DNA of 64,000 bases from Zhenhengia yiwuensis (GCF_014384995.1 NZ_JACRSY010000017.1:1-64000), one strand, 5' to 3'. Counted from the stretch's first letter, positions 9,968-19,656 are shown. Translations and numbers: made by a program. The notes: generated from the sequence alone by a model not told the origin.

Positions 9968-10771
9968 TTATTTTATCTTTGTAGAAAAGCAAGAATCATA
10001 CTCTGTAATCGCTTTATAATAAAGATTACGTGGAACTATCTTAAGTACTTGATAAGCAGCTTTATTCCATATTCCTGGAATACAGATGACTTGCCAGTTG
10101 TGTTTAAGTGCTTTAAGCGAATCCTTAACCACTTCTTCTGGTCCCATCCATGTCACAATGCCTTTTGTATGACACTTTTCTTTAGCAATACCTAATTTAT
10201 CATGGAAATCTGTGTGTACAAATCCTGGACATAAGGCTTGTACTTTAATCCCGTAAGGTTTAAGTTCTAAAGCTAGAGACTCTGAGAATTTAACTAAAAA
10301 GGACTTAGTGCTACAATACATAGCAGATGTAGGTAAAGGAATCATACTTGCTAATGAGCAAACATTAATGATTGTCCCTGTAAGTCCTAGTGCTTTAAGG
10401 TTAGCTGAAATGAGGTGTGCAAGCTGGATACTTGCTTTAACATGTACATTGACCATATCCCATTGTATATTAAATGTATCTTCTGTAAAACTCTTTTCAA
10501 GGCCATAGCCTGCATTGTTTACTAAAACATGAATAGGCAAGGCAGTTTCAATATAACTTATAAAAGAGTTAAAAGCTTTTGTATTCGTAAAGTCTACAAG
10601 GCATACTGTTACTTTTATTTTAAAATATGTAGAAAGATCATGAGCAAAGCTTTCTAAAAGCTCTCGCCTCCTACCTGTTAAAATAAGCTGATAACCTTGT
10701 GCAGCATAAGCTACAGCATAGGCTTTTCCTATCCCACTTGTAGCCCCTGTAATAAGTGCTGTTTTCTTCAT
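9968..10771 (-). CDS. Short-chain dehydrogenase/reductase
   Basis: A classical NAD(P)-dependent SDR enzyme. TGATSGIGKAYA forms the nucleotide-binding loop, NNAGYG follows, and the active-site YxxxK is in YCSTKSF with a Ser upstream. I start at the ATG at 10771 because AAGGAGAGG lies five bases before it; this gives 267 residues. It resembles the DltE/YqjQ-like SDR group of unknown substrate. It has no clear operon partner. Confidence 0.87.
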   Translation of the reverse strand: MKKTALITGATSGIGKAYAVAYAAQGYQLILTGRRRELLESFAHDLSTYFKIKVTVCLVDFTNTKAFNSFISYIETALPIHVLVNNAGYGLEKSFTEDTFNIQWDMVNVHVKASIQLAHLISANLKALGLTGTIINVCSLASMIPLPTSAMYCSTKSFLVKFSESLALELKPYGIKVQALCPGFVHTDFHDKLGIAKEKCHTKGIVTWMGPEEVVKDSLKALKHNWQVICIPGIWNKAAYQVLKIVPRNLYYKAITEYDSCFSTKIK

Positions 10772-10820
10772 AAAATCCTCTCCTTTTAAAAAGTATAACA
10801 TGGATTATCAAACTATAAAA

Positions 10821-10854
10821 CAAAAAGACGTAGAGGATTAATCTACGTCTTTTT
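10821..10854 (-). terminator. Terminator overlapping the end of the HNH-fold gene
   Basis: AAAAAGACGTAGA (10822-10834) and TCTACGTCTTTTT (10842-10854) form a 13-bp stem, and the stop codon of the gene at 10838-12229 lies in the loop. Confidence 0.8.
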
Positions 10855-12229
10855 GAGCTTTTGCAAGCATTTCTTTTACTTCATCAATACTATAAGCTGG
10901 TATTTTGCTATGAATAACGGCATCACAGTTACAGCAAATAGGTACTAGATCTTTATGAGGGTCTAAAGTCTGAAGGGTTTCATCCGAATAAGGTTTGATA
11001 ACATGAACTTTAATAAAGTTTTCAAAAGCTTCCCCATAAGTGTAACCAAAATCAAAACCACATAAATCACAAACTGGACCATAGTAATCTAAACATTCTG
11101 TCTTAAGGGCTGCCCAGGTAGTATTTTCTTTAATAGCTGTTTCATCTAATACTTGATCTACTATCTCCAACGGTGCAGGTATAGCTGTTTCAGTTGCAGC
11201 TATAGCCACTTCTTCTAATACCGGTTCAGGACTAGCTAGAGAAGTTTCTTCTACTTTAGGTTTAGAAACTTCCATAGAAACGTCTTCGGCAATAGGTGCT
11301 TCTTTGATTTCAGGCTTACTTACCGTACTAGGTAGATTTTCTACTTGAGCTTCAGCTACTGGAATAACTTTTTCCACTTCTTGAATAGTTTCATCTTCTT
11401 TAATAGGACGTTCTACTTTTTCAATTGTTCCAATTTCCATAAGATGATGAAGAGCTTGAATAAGCTCATCTCTTAAAGACCAACTAAAATCTTGATTGTT
11501 ATGATATATGCCTATAAATAGAATTTGCCACCAAACCGGTTTACCCATCTCATTAACAGGCACCTCTAATTTAAGGGCTGATTTAATACGTTTTGCAAGT
11601 GTCATAATAACTTCATAAAATGGATATTTAGTAGTATAGCCTTCTTGAGCCCCTATTTCTCCTGGCGTAACATGTTTGCCACCTAATCCATACATTTTAA
11701 TGATCATATCTTGATTTTTTGATGTAAAGATAGAAGGTGTTACAAAAAGTTCTTCCCATTCTTCTTGTGACACTTTTCTTTCTAGAATATCTGTATCAGA
11801 TTTAGGAATAGATGGTGCCTTCGGTGCAGGTTCTTCTGCTTGCACTAAAGTATCAAAATTAAAAAGATCATTAATAAAGTCATCTAGCTGAGGATCTTCT
11901 TCTTTTAGTTTTTTAGGTGCATAATTATATTCATCAAGACGTTTTTGACAAAACTGTATAACGTCTGGTGGAAAAAGTGTTTTATAACGTTCCTTAGTGA
12001 CTAAAGCTTCAATGGATAAATCTAGACGTTCTTGTTCCCAAAGTAAAGTAAAGTCAAATGTATGAGCATCTGTTGGAAGAATTTTAATAACAGCTTCATA
12101 ACCACCGTATTTGTTCATCATTTCTAATAGACGTGGTGATTTATATTTTAATTCTTTTACAATACGTTTATATAAACCTAACAATTCTTCATGAAAGGTT
12201 TGTTTAAGTAAAATTTCTTGTTCGTTCAT
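10838..12229 (-). CDS. HNH-fold protein with altered catalytic residues
   Basis: A 463-residue protein of unknown job. The C-terminal 80 residues follow the pattern of HNH endonucleases (CDLCGFDFG, then FIKVHVIKPYSDE, then DLVPICCNCDAVIHSK). The usual His-His pair reads HV here, and the usual C-H near the end reads C-D, so catalysis is probably lost or changed. Residues about 275-370 form a Pro/Glu/Val-rich linker, and the N-terminal 250 residues match no family I recognise. It stands alone with its own terminator. Confidence 0.6.
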   Translation of the reverse strand: MNEQEILLKQTFHEELLGLYKRIVKELKYKSPRLLEMMNKYGGYEAVIKILPTDAHTFDFTLLWEQERLDLSIEALVTKERYKTLFPPDVIQFCQKRLDEYNYAPKKLKEEDPQLDDFINDLFNFDTLVQAEEPAPKAPSIPKSDTDILERKVSQEEWEELFVTPSIFTSKNQDMIIKMYGLGGKHVTPGEIGAQEGYTTKYPFYEVIMTLAKRIKSALKLEVPVNEMGKPVWWQILFIGIYHNNQDFSWSLRDELIQALHHLMEIGTIEKVERPIKEDETIQEVEKVIPVAEAQVENLPSTVSKPEIKEAPIAEDVSMEVSKPKVEETSLASPEPVLEEVAIAATETAIPAPLEIVDQVLDETAIKENTTWAALKTECLDYYGPVCDLCGFDFGYTYGEAFENFIKVHVIKPYSDETLQTLDPHKDLVPICCNCDAVIHSKIPAYSIDEVKEMLAKAQKDVD

Positions 12230-12404
12230 CGTATCATCCCTCTAGTTTTTTCTATTTAGCCTTTATTAGACTAATCTACAACTTGGCTTATGTCAATACA
12301 TAAATGCCAGAATATTACTTTTAATACTTATGGTCAATTAGACTAATTTATGAGTTTATAAAGTGTATTTTCTCAAAAGATACCTAACTTTATCCTTCAA
12401 AACT

Positions 12405-12439
12405 AAAAACCTAGAAATATTTATAATTTCTAGGTTTTT
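12405..12439 (-). terminator. Terminator of the brnQ-like gene
   Basis: AAAAACCTAGAAAT (12405-12418) pairs with ATTTCTAGGTTTTT (12426-12439), giving a long stem with a T-run on the minus strand just after the transporter gene. Confidence 0.85.
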
Positions 12440-12450
12440 ATAATATACCT

Positions 12451-13740
12451 TTAAGCAGTTTTTTCTGTTTTACAAAGAAAAAGTTTAGAAACTGCAAAGG
12501 CTAGAAGTGCCGGTGTAAGCCATGCAAAATCTACGCTACTTAAAGGTAAATAACTCATTAAACGTTGTAAAATAGTTATATTAAAGAGTTTTCCAAGTAC
12601 ATCAATAAGTACTACTACAAGTGTTACATAGACGGTTACTTTATAAACACATGATGAAGATACATATTTGCCTATAAGTGTTAAAAGGACAAGTACAATA
12701 ATAATTGGATAAAGAATTTTTAAAATAGGTGTTGTAAGGCCTACAATATGATCTACCCCAAGAAGCGCAATCGCCATACTTAAAACAGAAATAAGGATAG
12801 CAGCTACTTTATAAGATAGTTTACCACGAGATAAATTTGAAAAATACGTAGCACCTGTTGTTGTAAGCCCAATAGAAGTTGTAAGGCACGCAAGTGCAAC
12901 AGCTACAGCGAGAAAGACAGTTCCTGCACTTCCTAATATTTGTTTAGCAAGCATAATAACAAGTGCTGTCTTTTCAATTTCACCTACAAGGTTTGTCGTA
13001 TGTGCACCAAGATACATAAGACCACCATAGATAATACCAAGCCCTCCAATAGCAATTAAAGAGGACTTAAGTGTCATTTTAATCACTTCATTTGTACTTG
13101 TATAGCCCTTAGATTTAATAGTTGTAACAATAATTCCACCAAAGCATACTGCCGCAAGTGCATCCATTGTTTGATAACCTTCAATAAGAGAAGCTGTAAA
13201 TGTATTAGGTAAAGTATTGTCAGTAAGTGTACTAACTGGTACGAGTACTCCCTTTACAATGAGAATTAAAAGCGTAATCAGTAAAGCAGGTGTTAAAAAT
13301 TTACCTATAATATCAACAATAGAGTTAGGACTTAGTACAAAGAATAAGTTAATCCCAAAATAGATAGCAATAATGATAAAAGGACTTACACTTGGTAAGA
13401 AAGGTCTAATACTAATTTCAAAAGTTGTAGCTGCTGTTCTTGGAATAGCTAAAAAAGGTCCAATAGCTAAAATAAGTGCTGTCATTAAAATAATAGAGAA
13501 GGTCTTTCCTACTTTATTCCCGATCTCATCAAAACTTCCTCCGGCTTTAGCCGTTGCCATAACGCCTAAAAGTGGTAAACCTACCCCCATAATCATAAAG
13601 CCAATCATAGCTGTAACGTATTGCTCTCCTACTAATCTTCCCAAATACGGTGGAAAAATTAGGTTACCTGAACCAAAGAACATGGCAAATAAAGCAAAAC
13701 CAATAATAATAATGTCTTTCATTGTGTTATGTTTTTTCAT
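12451..13740 (-). CDS. brnQ: Branched-chain amino acid carrier BrnQ
   Basis: A cation-coupled importer of leucine, isoleucine and valine of the LIVCS family. The N-terminal FFGSGNLIFPPYLG is the family signature, and about twelve hydrophobic segments follow. The start at 13740 (MKKHNTMKD) is chosen because ATAGGAG sits a few bases before it, giving 429 residues, which is typical. It is monocistronic, with a terminator immediately downstream. Confidence 0.93.
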   Translation of the reverse strand: MKKHNTMKDIIIIGFALFAMFFGSGNLIFPPYLGRLVGEQYVTAMIGFMIMGVGLPLLGVMATAKAGGSFDEIGNKVGKTFSIILMTALILAIGPFLAIPRTAATTFEISIRPFLPSVSPFIIIAIYFGINLFFVLSPNSIVDIIGKFLTPALLITLLILIVKGVLVPVSTLTDNTLPNTFTASLIEGYQTMDALAAVCFGGIIVTTIKSKGYTSTNEVIKMTLKSSLIAIGGLGIIYGGLMYLGAHTTNLVGEIEKTALVIMLAKQILGSAGTVFLAVAVALACLTTSIGLTTTGATYFSNLSRGKLSYKVAAILISVLSMAIALLGVDHIVGLTTPILKILYPIIIVLVLLTLIGKYVSSSCVYKVTVYVTLVVVLIDVLGKLFNITILQRLMSYLPLSSVDFAWLTPALLAFAVSKLFLCKTEKTA

Positions 13741-13818
13741 ATAAACTCCTATAGATGTCAATTTTTCTTGAAATAATATCTATTATTTTTATACCACAGT
13801 AAAATGCAAATTTCAAAC

Positions 13819-13859
13819 AAAAAGAGTTTCCATAATTCATATAATAGGAAACTCTTTTT
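13819..13859 (-). terminator. Terminator of the CvfB-like gene
   Basis: AAAAAGAGTTTCC (13819-13831) and GGAAACTCTTTTT (13847-13859) form a perfect 13-bp stem followed by T residues on the minus strand. Confidence 0.85.
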
Positions 13860-13866
13860 ATTTATT

Positions 13867-14706
13867 TTACCAATTTCTTTTAATACCATTATCTACAAAC
13901 ATAATAGCACCTTCTTTAAGGAGACGCCCTACTGCTCTTTTAAAAGAAGCTTTGCTCATATTGAGTTCTGCTTTAATACGTTCTGGAGTACTTTTATCAT
14001 TAAGAGGAAGTATACCATCTCTTTCTTCTAGTATTCGCATAAGTTTTTGTGCATCATCTTCTATTTGCTGATAAGCTTGTTTACGCATACTAAGCTCTAA
14101 TTTACCATCTGGTCTAATCTTTTTAATACGTATCTCTACTACATCACCTACTTGGTAACGCCCAAATACTTCTTTTGAAGGAATTAAACCATGGTAAGTA
14201 TAGTCTACAGCAACTAATAGGCCAAGTTCTTTTTTTATACTATAGATAAGTCCTTTAGCACTTTGGTTTTGTTTATAAGGTGATTTACAGCTTAGTACAT
14301 CATATACTTTCATTGTTGCACATAAACGGTCACTTTTATCAATATAAAGACCTACAATAACTTTATCACCTTTTTGAAGCTTACCAACTTGTTGTTTAAA
14401 AGGTAAGAATAAGTCTTTTTGAAGCCCCCAGTCTAAGAACGCCCCAATATGTGTCAGTTCTACAACTTCTAGCTCTGCTACTTTGCCAAGTGTAAGTTTT
14501 GGCATAATAGTTGTGGCAATAAGTCTATCTGCTGTATCTCTATAGATAAATACTTCTAGTTCATCCCCTACTTTTGTACCTTCTGGAAATTGTTTATTAG
14601 GAAGTAAAATATCATTTTCACTTTTTTCTTCTTTTGAGTTTAAATATACACCGAAGTCGCTCTCACGCACCACTTCTAGCACTTGAATTTTACCTAATTC
14701 AATCAT
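13867..14706 (-). CDS. cvfB: S1-domain RNA-binding protein, CvfB family
   Basis: CvfB-type proteins hold several S1-like RNA-binding domains and a C-terminal winged helix; Staphylococcus CvfB affects virulence gene expression. The 279-residue product shows repeated S1-like blocks (residues about 1-60, 70-130, 145-210) including GDVVEIRIKKIRPDGKLELSMR. A C-terminal helix-turn-helix-like segment follows (PERIKAELNMSKASFKRAVG). Length and order fit the family. AAGGAG precedes the ATG. Its RNA targets here are unknown. Confidence 0.85.
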   Translation of the reverse strand: MIELGKIQVLEVVRESDFGVYLNSKEEKSENDILLPNKQFPEGTKVGDELEVFIYRDTADRLIATTIMPKLTLGKVAELEVVELTHIGAFLDWGLQKDLFLPFKQQVGKLQKGDKVIVGLYIDKSDRLCATMKVYDVLSCKSPYKQNQSAKGLIYSIKKELGLLVAVDYTYHGLIPSKEVFGRYQVGDVVEIRIKKIRPDGKLELSMRKQAYQQIEDDAQKLMRILEERDGILPLNDKSTPERIKAELNMSKASFKRAVGRLLKEGAIMFVDNGIKRNW

Positions 14707-14844
14707 TATCTATCTCCTTAATGCTATTTTTGTCTATAGCATAGCATAACATAAATTAAAGGTATTGCATACGCGTTATTTGCTAAAAGTTGTTCTAAGT
14801 AAAGTAAATGGTCATTATTTAATGAGTATTTGATGTATAGAAAT

Positions 14845-14879
14845 AAAGAGGACTAGGTACTTTTAATCCTATTCCTCTT
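14845..14879 (-). terminator. Terminator after two tiny genes
   Basis: AAGAGGACTAGG (14846-14857) pairs with CCTATTCCTCTT (14868-14879) with one mismatch. T-rich bases follow on the minus strand. It closes the unit holding the small genes at 14898-15210. Confidence 0.6.
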
Positions 14880-14897
14880 CATTTTAAAAACTAATAT

Positions 14898-15044
14898 TTA
14901 ATTGCTTTTTTCATGTTTACCATCATGTACACCAATTTTTTCACCATTGATAATCCCTTTATCTGCATAACGACTAGGGTCTATCTTTCGCATTGTTGCA
15001 TTGCTTTTATCTCTATCTTTCATTCTATTTTTATTATTATTCAT
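14898..15044 (-). CDS. Tiny hydrophilic protein, 48 residues
   Basis: An open frame of 48 codons whose product begins MNNNKNRMKDRDK and ends GKHEKSN. It is highly charged, with no hydrophobic segment. It sits 22 bp behind the next tiny gene and ahead of a terminator, which supports a real two-gene unit. The ribosome site is weak. I recognise no family. Small charged proteins of this kind occur in spore-formers, but nothing in the sequence shows a spore role. Confidence 0.5.
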   Translation of the reverse strand: MNNNKNRMKDRDKSNATMRKIDPSRYADKGIINGEKIGVHDGKHEKSN

Positions 15045-15066
15045 AAAACAATCACTCGCTTCTCGA

Positions 15067-15210
15067 TTAATTATTTTTATTCATAGCTTTTTGTTTATCT
15101 TTGTGTCTTTGCACACCTGCAAAAGGATCTCCAGCTTGTCTTTGCTGCTCTTGTATATGATTTTTTGCTGCATCTGTTGTAAAGCTTGCAAATCCAGTTT
15201 CTTTCGCCAT
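15067..15210 (-). CDS. Tiny basic protein, 47 residues
   Basis: An open frame of 47 codons with a very strong site (AAAGGAGG, seven bases before the ATG). The product begins MAKETGFASFTTDAAK and ends DKQKAMNKNN; it is soluble and rich in Gln, Lys and Asn. It is the first gene of a two-gene unit with the tiny gene at 14898. The good ribosome site makes it more likely to be real than its partner. No family is recognised. Confidence 0.65.
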   Translation of the reverse strand: MAKETGFASFTTDAAKNHIQEQQRQAGDPFAGVQRHKDKQKAMNKNN

Positions 15211-15378
15211 TTTATAAACCTCCTTTAAAAATACTCCATATTTAGTATCTAGCCTTTTAAAATTTATTATTTATAGAAGTCTAAGGTATTTTCTGTCATA
15301 CTCATTTTTCTTAATAGACTCTATGCAAAGAAAGTAAATATGATATGATAAAGATATTATTATATTTAGGAGGATAAA

Positions 15379-16434
15379 ATGAGACCAGAATCTAAACATT
15401 TTTTACAACAATTAATTGAAACACCTTCACCATCTGGCGATGAGGTAGAACTTCAAAAACTCTGGATTCAATATGTAGAACCATTTGCTCACAAAATTGA
15501 AACAGATGTAGTGGGCAATGTCATAGCATCTGTTAATCCTGATAAACCTTTTAAAGTAATGCTTGCAGGACACTGCGATGAGATTGCTTATATGGTAAGC
15601 TATATTGATTCAAATGGTTATGTGTATGTAACCAAAGCAGGTGGGATCAATCCTAAACTAGCGCTAGGTATGACTGTAAAAATTTTAGGTAAAAAAGGCG
15701 TTATAAAAGGTATAGTAGGTGTTAAACCTGAACATCAAGGGGGCCCTAAAGATAAGGTGGAGGTACAGGACCTCTTTATCGATTGTGGGGCACGTAATAA
15801 AGAAGAAATTGAAGAGTATGTTTCTATGGGTGACTATGTAATCTACGATACAAACTATGAGTATTTACTTAATGATGTTATGGTAGGACGTGGTTTAGAT
15901 AACCGCACAGGTGCTTTTATTGTAGCCGAAGTACTTAGAAGAGTTGCGGATCAGAATCCTAATGTGGCAGTTTATGCTGTAAGTACAGTAAATGAAGAGA
16001 CTAATATGGGTGGTGCTTACTTTGCAGCAAGTCATATTAATCCAACTATGGGTATTGCTTGTGATGTTTCTTTCGCAACAGATCATCCAGAAATGAATCC
16101 AAAGGAATGTGGCTGTGTATCTCTTGGTAAAGGACCTATCCTATCTAAAGGTGCACCTATTAGTAAGAAAATCAATGAGCTATTAGAGAAAGCTGCTCAA
16201 GTACATAATATTCCACTTCAGTATGAACTCACTCCAAGATCCACAGGTACAGATGCCGACAGAATTAGATTAACAGGTAAAGGTGTTCCAGTAGCACTTG
16301 TTTCCTTACCACTTCGTTATATGCACGCACCTTGTGAAGCTGTCAACCTTCAAGATATCGAAAATGAAATTGAACTCCTTGTACAAATGATTTTAAGTAT
16401 GAGTGCCAATGAAAATTTAAATCCACTCCAATAA
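15379..16434 (+). CDS. M42 family metallo-aminopeptidase
   Basis: A two-metal, tetrahedral-type aminopeptidase (glutamyl aminopeptidase or deblocking aminopeptidase group). Metal and active-site segments are visible: AGHCDEIAYMV, GRGLDNRTGAF, VNEETNMGGA (Glu-Glu pair), DVSFATDHPE and RYMHAPCEAVN. The 351 residues match the family length. TTAGGAGG precedes the ATG, and a strong hairpin terminator follows. It probably takes part in intracellular peptide turnover. Confidence 0.93.
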   Translation: MRPESKHFLQQLIETPSPSGDEVELQKLWIQYVEPFAHKIETDVVGNVIASVNPDKPFKVMLAGHCDEIAYMVSYIDSNGYVYVTKAGGINPKLALGMTVKILGKKGVIKGIVGVKPEHQGGPKDKVEVQDLFIDCGARNKEEIEEYVSMGDYVIYDTNYEYLLNDVMVGRGLDNRTGAFIVAEVLRRVADQNPNVAVYAVSTVNEETNMGGAYFAASHINPTMGIACDVSFATDHPEMNPKECGCVSLGKGPILSKGAPISKKINELLEKAAQVHNIPLQYELTPRSTGTDADRIRLTGKGVPVALVSLPLRYMHAPCEAVNLQDIENEIELLVQMILSMSANENLNPLQ

Positions 16435-16448
16435 AATATTATAAACCT

Positions 16449-16496
16449 AAAGGCTAGAAATATCTTTATTAAACTGTAAAGATATTCCTAGCCTTT
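16449..16496 (+). terminator. Terminator of the M42 peptidase gene
   Basis: AAAGGCTAG (16449-16457) pairs with CTAGCCTTT (16488-16496), and the stem continues through AAATATCTTTA and TAAAGATATT inside it. A short T-rich stretch follows. Confidence 0.8.
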
Positions 16497-16587
16497 ATTG
16501 GCAATTAAAAAGTAAGGCTGCGCTTCAGAACATTCGCGTGAATGCTATTTGGCTGGAACGCAAACTGTTATTCATTCACATACTTCT

Positions 16588-17832
16588 TTATACTACTCCA
16601 ACACATACATTATCACATGTTCTATTGCTTAGTTCTTTAATTGGATGAGGTGCTATTTCAAAACGATAATCTTCTCCATTCTCATCAATTATCTTTTCAA
16701 TTGTTTTATGGCTAGGTACACTGCATACATCATGATTTAAAGCTTCTTGGAATTTAAAGAATGATGCATCACTAGAAAGTTCACAAGGCTCTGCATAGTC
16801 CTCTTTTACCGATGTTAGATACACGGTGTTTCTAATGACATCCCTTATATATTCCTTATTAGGTCCTAATCTTAGAAGTTTAGGGAAATATCCATTTGGA
16901 ATAACTTCTTGCCAACACTTTCCTTCAAATCGTTCAAGAAGTTGTACTGCTTTATGGAGATGAGCAATTTCTTGTTCTAAATGTTCTTCCCAAATCTTTT
17001 TAATGTAGCAGTCTGTTTCATCTTCATAACAAGAGTAATATAAATAACACTCTGTATACTCATGTAATAATAAGTCCTCAAGCCAAGTTAATCGTGTATC
17101 TTTTAAGCTCTCGTACTGGCTTACATGCTGTTCTTCAATTAAGCCAATTTCTTGATAAAGCTGTCTTCCAAGATCAGAACAATAAAAACCTGCTATATTC
17201 ATATAATAATTCATAGTTTGTTGTTCAGCTGCTGTAATAATAGATATATTAAGTTTAGTAATAGGATCTGCTGTATCGAAATTTACGAATCTTCTAATAT
17301 TATCTATAGGATAACGATGTTCAGATATGGTTGGTCTACCTGGCATAATCTCTGTATAATGCCCAACTAAATACTCAGATTTTGTCCCATATTCCATCTC
17401 TAATAAATCAGAGTAACGATAGAGGTGATCAAAGTCTTCTAATAATGCAAAATCAAGAGCTGCTTTTACATAACAATCTGGCTCTCTTTGTGCTAATATT
17501 GCTGTTAAATCAACAGCTAGCTGCTCATAACTAATTGTATGTTCAAGAATACTTTCATTTGCTGGCTTTAAAACACTAATTACCTTTTGCTGTTGCTGCT
17601 CTATTCTTCTTGTTAGGGCAATTTCACGTCTTAAATCATTATTGGGGCAATGCCTAGAAAATTGATGAGAAAACCAATTTGCTTCAAATTCTGTTCCATT
17701 CATAAGTATAATACGTGTCTTGGTATAAGGATCTATCTCATATTTATTATAAGGTTTAGGATAAATACTCTTCCAATCCTTAAATGAACAGTTTAGATTC
17801 ATGGGCTTCTCTAAAAAGGGATTCATACTCAT
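16588..17832 (-). CDS. Ferritin-like (four-helix, probable di-iron) protein
   Basis: A 414-residue protein I cannot name. Helical segments carry Glu/His pairs typical of ferritin-like di-iron sites: EDFDHLYRYSDLLE, IEEQHVSQYESL, HEYTECYLYYS and EQEIAHLHKAVQLLERFEG. That supports a rubrerythrin- or ferritin-like core in residues about 140-320. The N-terminal 60 residues and the C-terminus (ending CDNVCVGVV) lie outside it. AAAGGTGGAGAG precedes the ATG. It stands alone, and oxidative-stress or metal handling is only a guess. Confidence 0.6.
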   Translation of the reverse strand: MSMNPFLEKPMNLNCSFKDWKSIYPKPYNKYEIDPYTKTRIILMNGTEFEANWFSHQFSRHCPNNDLRREIALTRRIEQQQQKVISVLKPANESILEHTISYEQLAVDLTAILAQREPDCYVKAALDFALLEDFDHLYRYSDLLEMEYGTKSEYLVGHYTEIMPGRPTISEHRYPIDNIRRFVNFDTADPITKLNISIITAAEQQTMNYYMNIAGFYCSDLGRQLYQEIGLIEEQHVSQYESLKDTRLTWLEDLLLHEYTECYLYYSCYEDETDCYIKKIWEEHLEQEIAHLHKAVQLLERFEGKCWQEVIPNGYFPKLLRLGPNKEYIRDVIRNTVYLTSVKEDYAEPCELSSDASFFKFQEALNHDVCSVPSHKTIEKIIDENGEDYRFEIAPHPIKELSNRTCDNVCVGVV

Positions 17833-18250
17833 ACAATTCTCTCCACCTTTCTACAATCAATTCTATTTACTACTTTTTATAAGTACTAAAAATTTATATT
17901 TATCTTCTGCAACTATTACGTTCCCTAATAGATACCTCCTTTTTAAAAACGATACTACACTTATATACTATGTATGTAGGACAACATTGTGATTAAATTA
18001 CAAAAACAAATGAAAAATACAGCACTTTTAGTCACTAAAAAAGAGTAGATATTCTACCTACTCTAAAATAATATTTGTATTTACTTTTTTAATAACTATT
18101 CTATTGAACTGTATGAACTATAAAGTCTGCAATATCTATAATTATTTTTTAGCTGTGTTTCTTCCTCTCTTTAGGGAATATATCAAATATATTTCCTGAT
18201 ACCTATAACAAAAAGCCCTAAAGCATACTCGCTCTAAGGCTTGGTATTAT
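17833..18250. other. Intergenic region with one hairpin and one terminator
   Basis: The 418-bp gap holds the upstream region of the ferritin-like gene, a hairpin with 7-bp arms AGAGTAG (18042-18048) and CTACTCT (18058-18064), and the terminator of the next gene. No further gene was seen. Confidence 0.6.
18213..18242 (-). terminator. Terminator of the TIM-barrel gene
   Basis: On the minus strand a 12-bp stem (two G-T pairs) joins AAGCCTTAGAGC and GCTTTAGGGCTT, with TTTTTG behind it. Confidence 0.8.
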
Positions 18251-18970
18251 CTAATTCTTGTTTTCACACCCCCTATAATACTTACTATTTTCAATTTCTC
18301 TGTATAATTTCATTTTTTCTTTAAATAATTCGCAGTTTGTAGGTGGCGTATATGTAATACAATTTGCTCCAGCTCTAATAGTTTGTAAGATACTTTCCTT
18401 ATTCGGACCACCTGTAGCAATGATAGGAATATCAGGATATTCCCTTCGTATTTTTTCTACTATACGAACAGTGTTTGCTCCTCCACTTACATTAATAATA
18501 TCTGCACCTGCTTTAAGCTTCTCTCCTATATCTGTTAATTCACTCACGACTGTTATGATAACTGGAATATCTACATGTTCCTTTACGTATGTAATTGTTT
18601 CATTAGGAGTTGGGGCATTCAATACCACACCTATAGCTCCTTGAAATTCGGCATGTAGTGCAATATTAGCTGAACGAATACCATGTGTAAGCCCGCCACC
18701 TACTCCACATATAACAGGTATATCTGAAACAGACAAAATAGCTTGAGTAATAGCTGGATGTGGTGTAAAAGGATAAACTGCAATAACCGCATCTGCATTT
18801 GTATTTTTTATGATAGCAACATCTGTTGTAAAGATAAATGACTTTATGCGCTTACCAAATATACGAATACCACTACACTCTGCTATTTCTTCCGGCATTC
18901 TTACAAAGTTTTTTCTAAGATTACTTGTTACTTCTGGTACATACTTATTTGCTATTTTTCTATTTTCCAT
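18251..18970 (-). CDS. TIM-barrel protein, phosphate-binding type
   Basis: A 239-residue protein with a beta/alpha-barrel pattern. Repeated strands (ADAVIAVYPF, IPVICGVGGG, IPVIITVVSE, ADIINVSGGA, IPIIATGGP, NCITYTPPT) end in glycine-rich turns as in phosphate-binding barrels such as NanE or ThiG. The GGA and ATGGP turns would form the standard phosphate-binding motif. AAAGGAGG precedes the ATG. The exact reaction is not clear, and it has no operon partner. Confidence 0.6.
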   Translation of the reverse strand: MENRKIANKYVPEVTSNLRKNFVRMPEEIAECSGIRIFGKRIKSFIFTTDVAIIKNTNADAVIAVYPFTPHPAITQAILSVSDIPVICGVGGGLTHGIRSANIALHAEFQGAIGVVLNAPTPNETITYVKEHVDIPVIITVVSELTDIGEKLKAGADIINVSGGANTVRIVEKIRREYPDIPIIATGGPNKESILQTIRAGANCITYTPPTNCELFKEKMKLYREIENSKYYRGCENKN

Positions 18971-19656
18971 CTCGTACCTCCTTTTTCAAATATGAACCTA
19001 TTTTAGTACGTTAAATTTCTAATCGGTCTTTAAACAAAAAGTAATATTAAGCTACAATCTTACCTAAAAAATGATACTTCTCGTTTTTCATTATCTTTCT
19101 TCTTTCAGACCTATAGGCTCTTGCTTTTTACTTCGTTCTTTAAGGCTATGTAAAGAATACGTATTCCATCCTAAAATACCTCTTAAACATAATCTTATTA
19201 TTTCTTTTATAATCTTTTTTACTATCTCACCGCCATAAGCTATTATTCTATAAAATATTTTTCACTCTAACTTTATCATATTTTTTTTACAAAATCAGTA
19301 TTTGGATAAAAAATAAGAGATAGGTTCATAAAACCTACCTCGAAATAACTATTTGTTTAACTTGTGGTTATGTTGCAACAAACCTTTAATAAACTGAAAT
19401 ATTATCCTTCATCAATATCCCTCTTAAGGTTAATATGATAATCTTCGCTGGTGAGAATATCTCTTCTAAATCTTATAATATTTACCTATAAAAATTATTA
19501 TCTGAGTAAAAGCTAATCTTTATGAAATATATTCTATTCAAAAATAAAAAAGGTACTAGATTAATCCCCAACATTAAACATTATATCACTTTATTAGACT
19601 TATATCCATATAATGTCTCAAATTAACTATGATTTTTTATTATAATTGTATAAATA

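Noticed and set aside
19090..19260. Minus-strand open stretch ending EPIGLKEER
   Set aside because: No start codon or ribosome site and no recognisable domain; at most a gene remnant, so not called as a gene.
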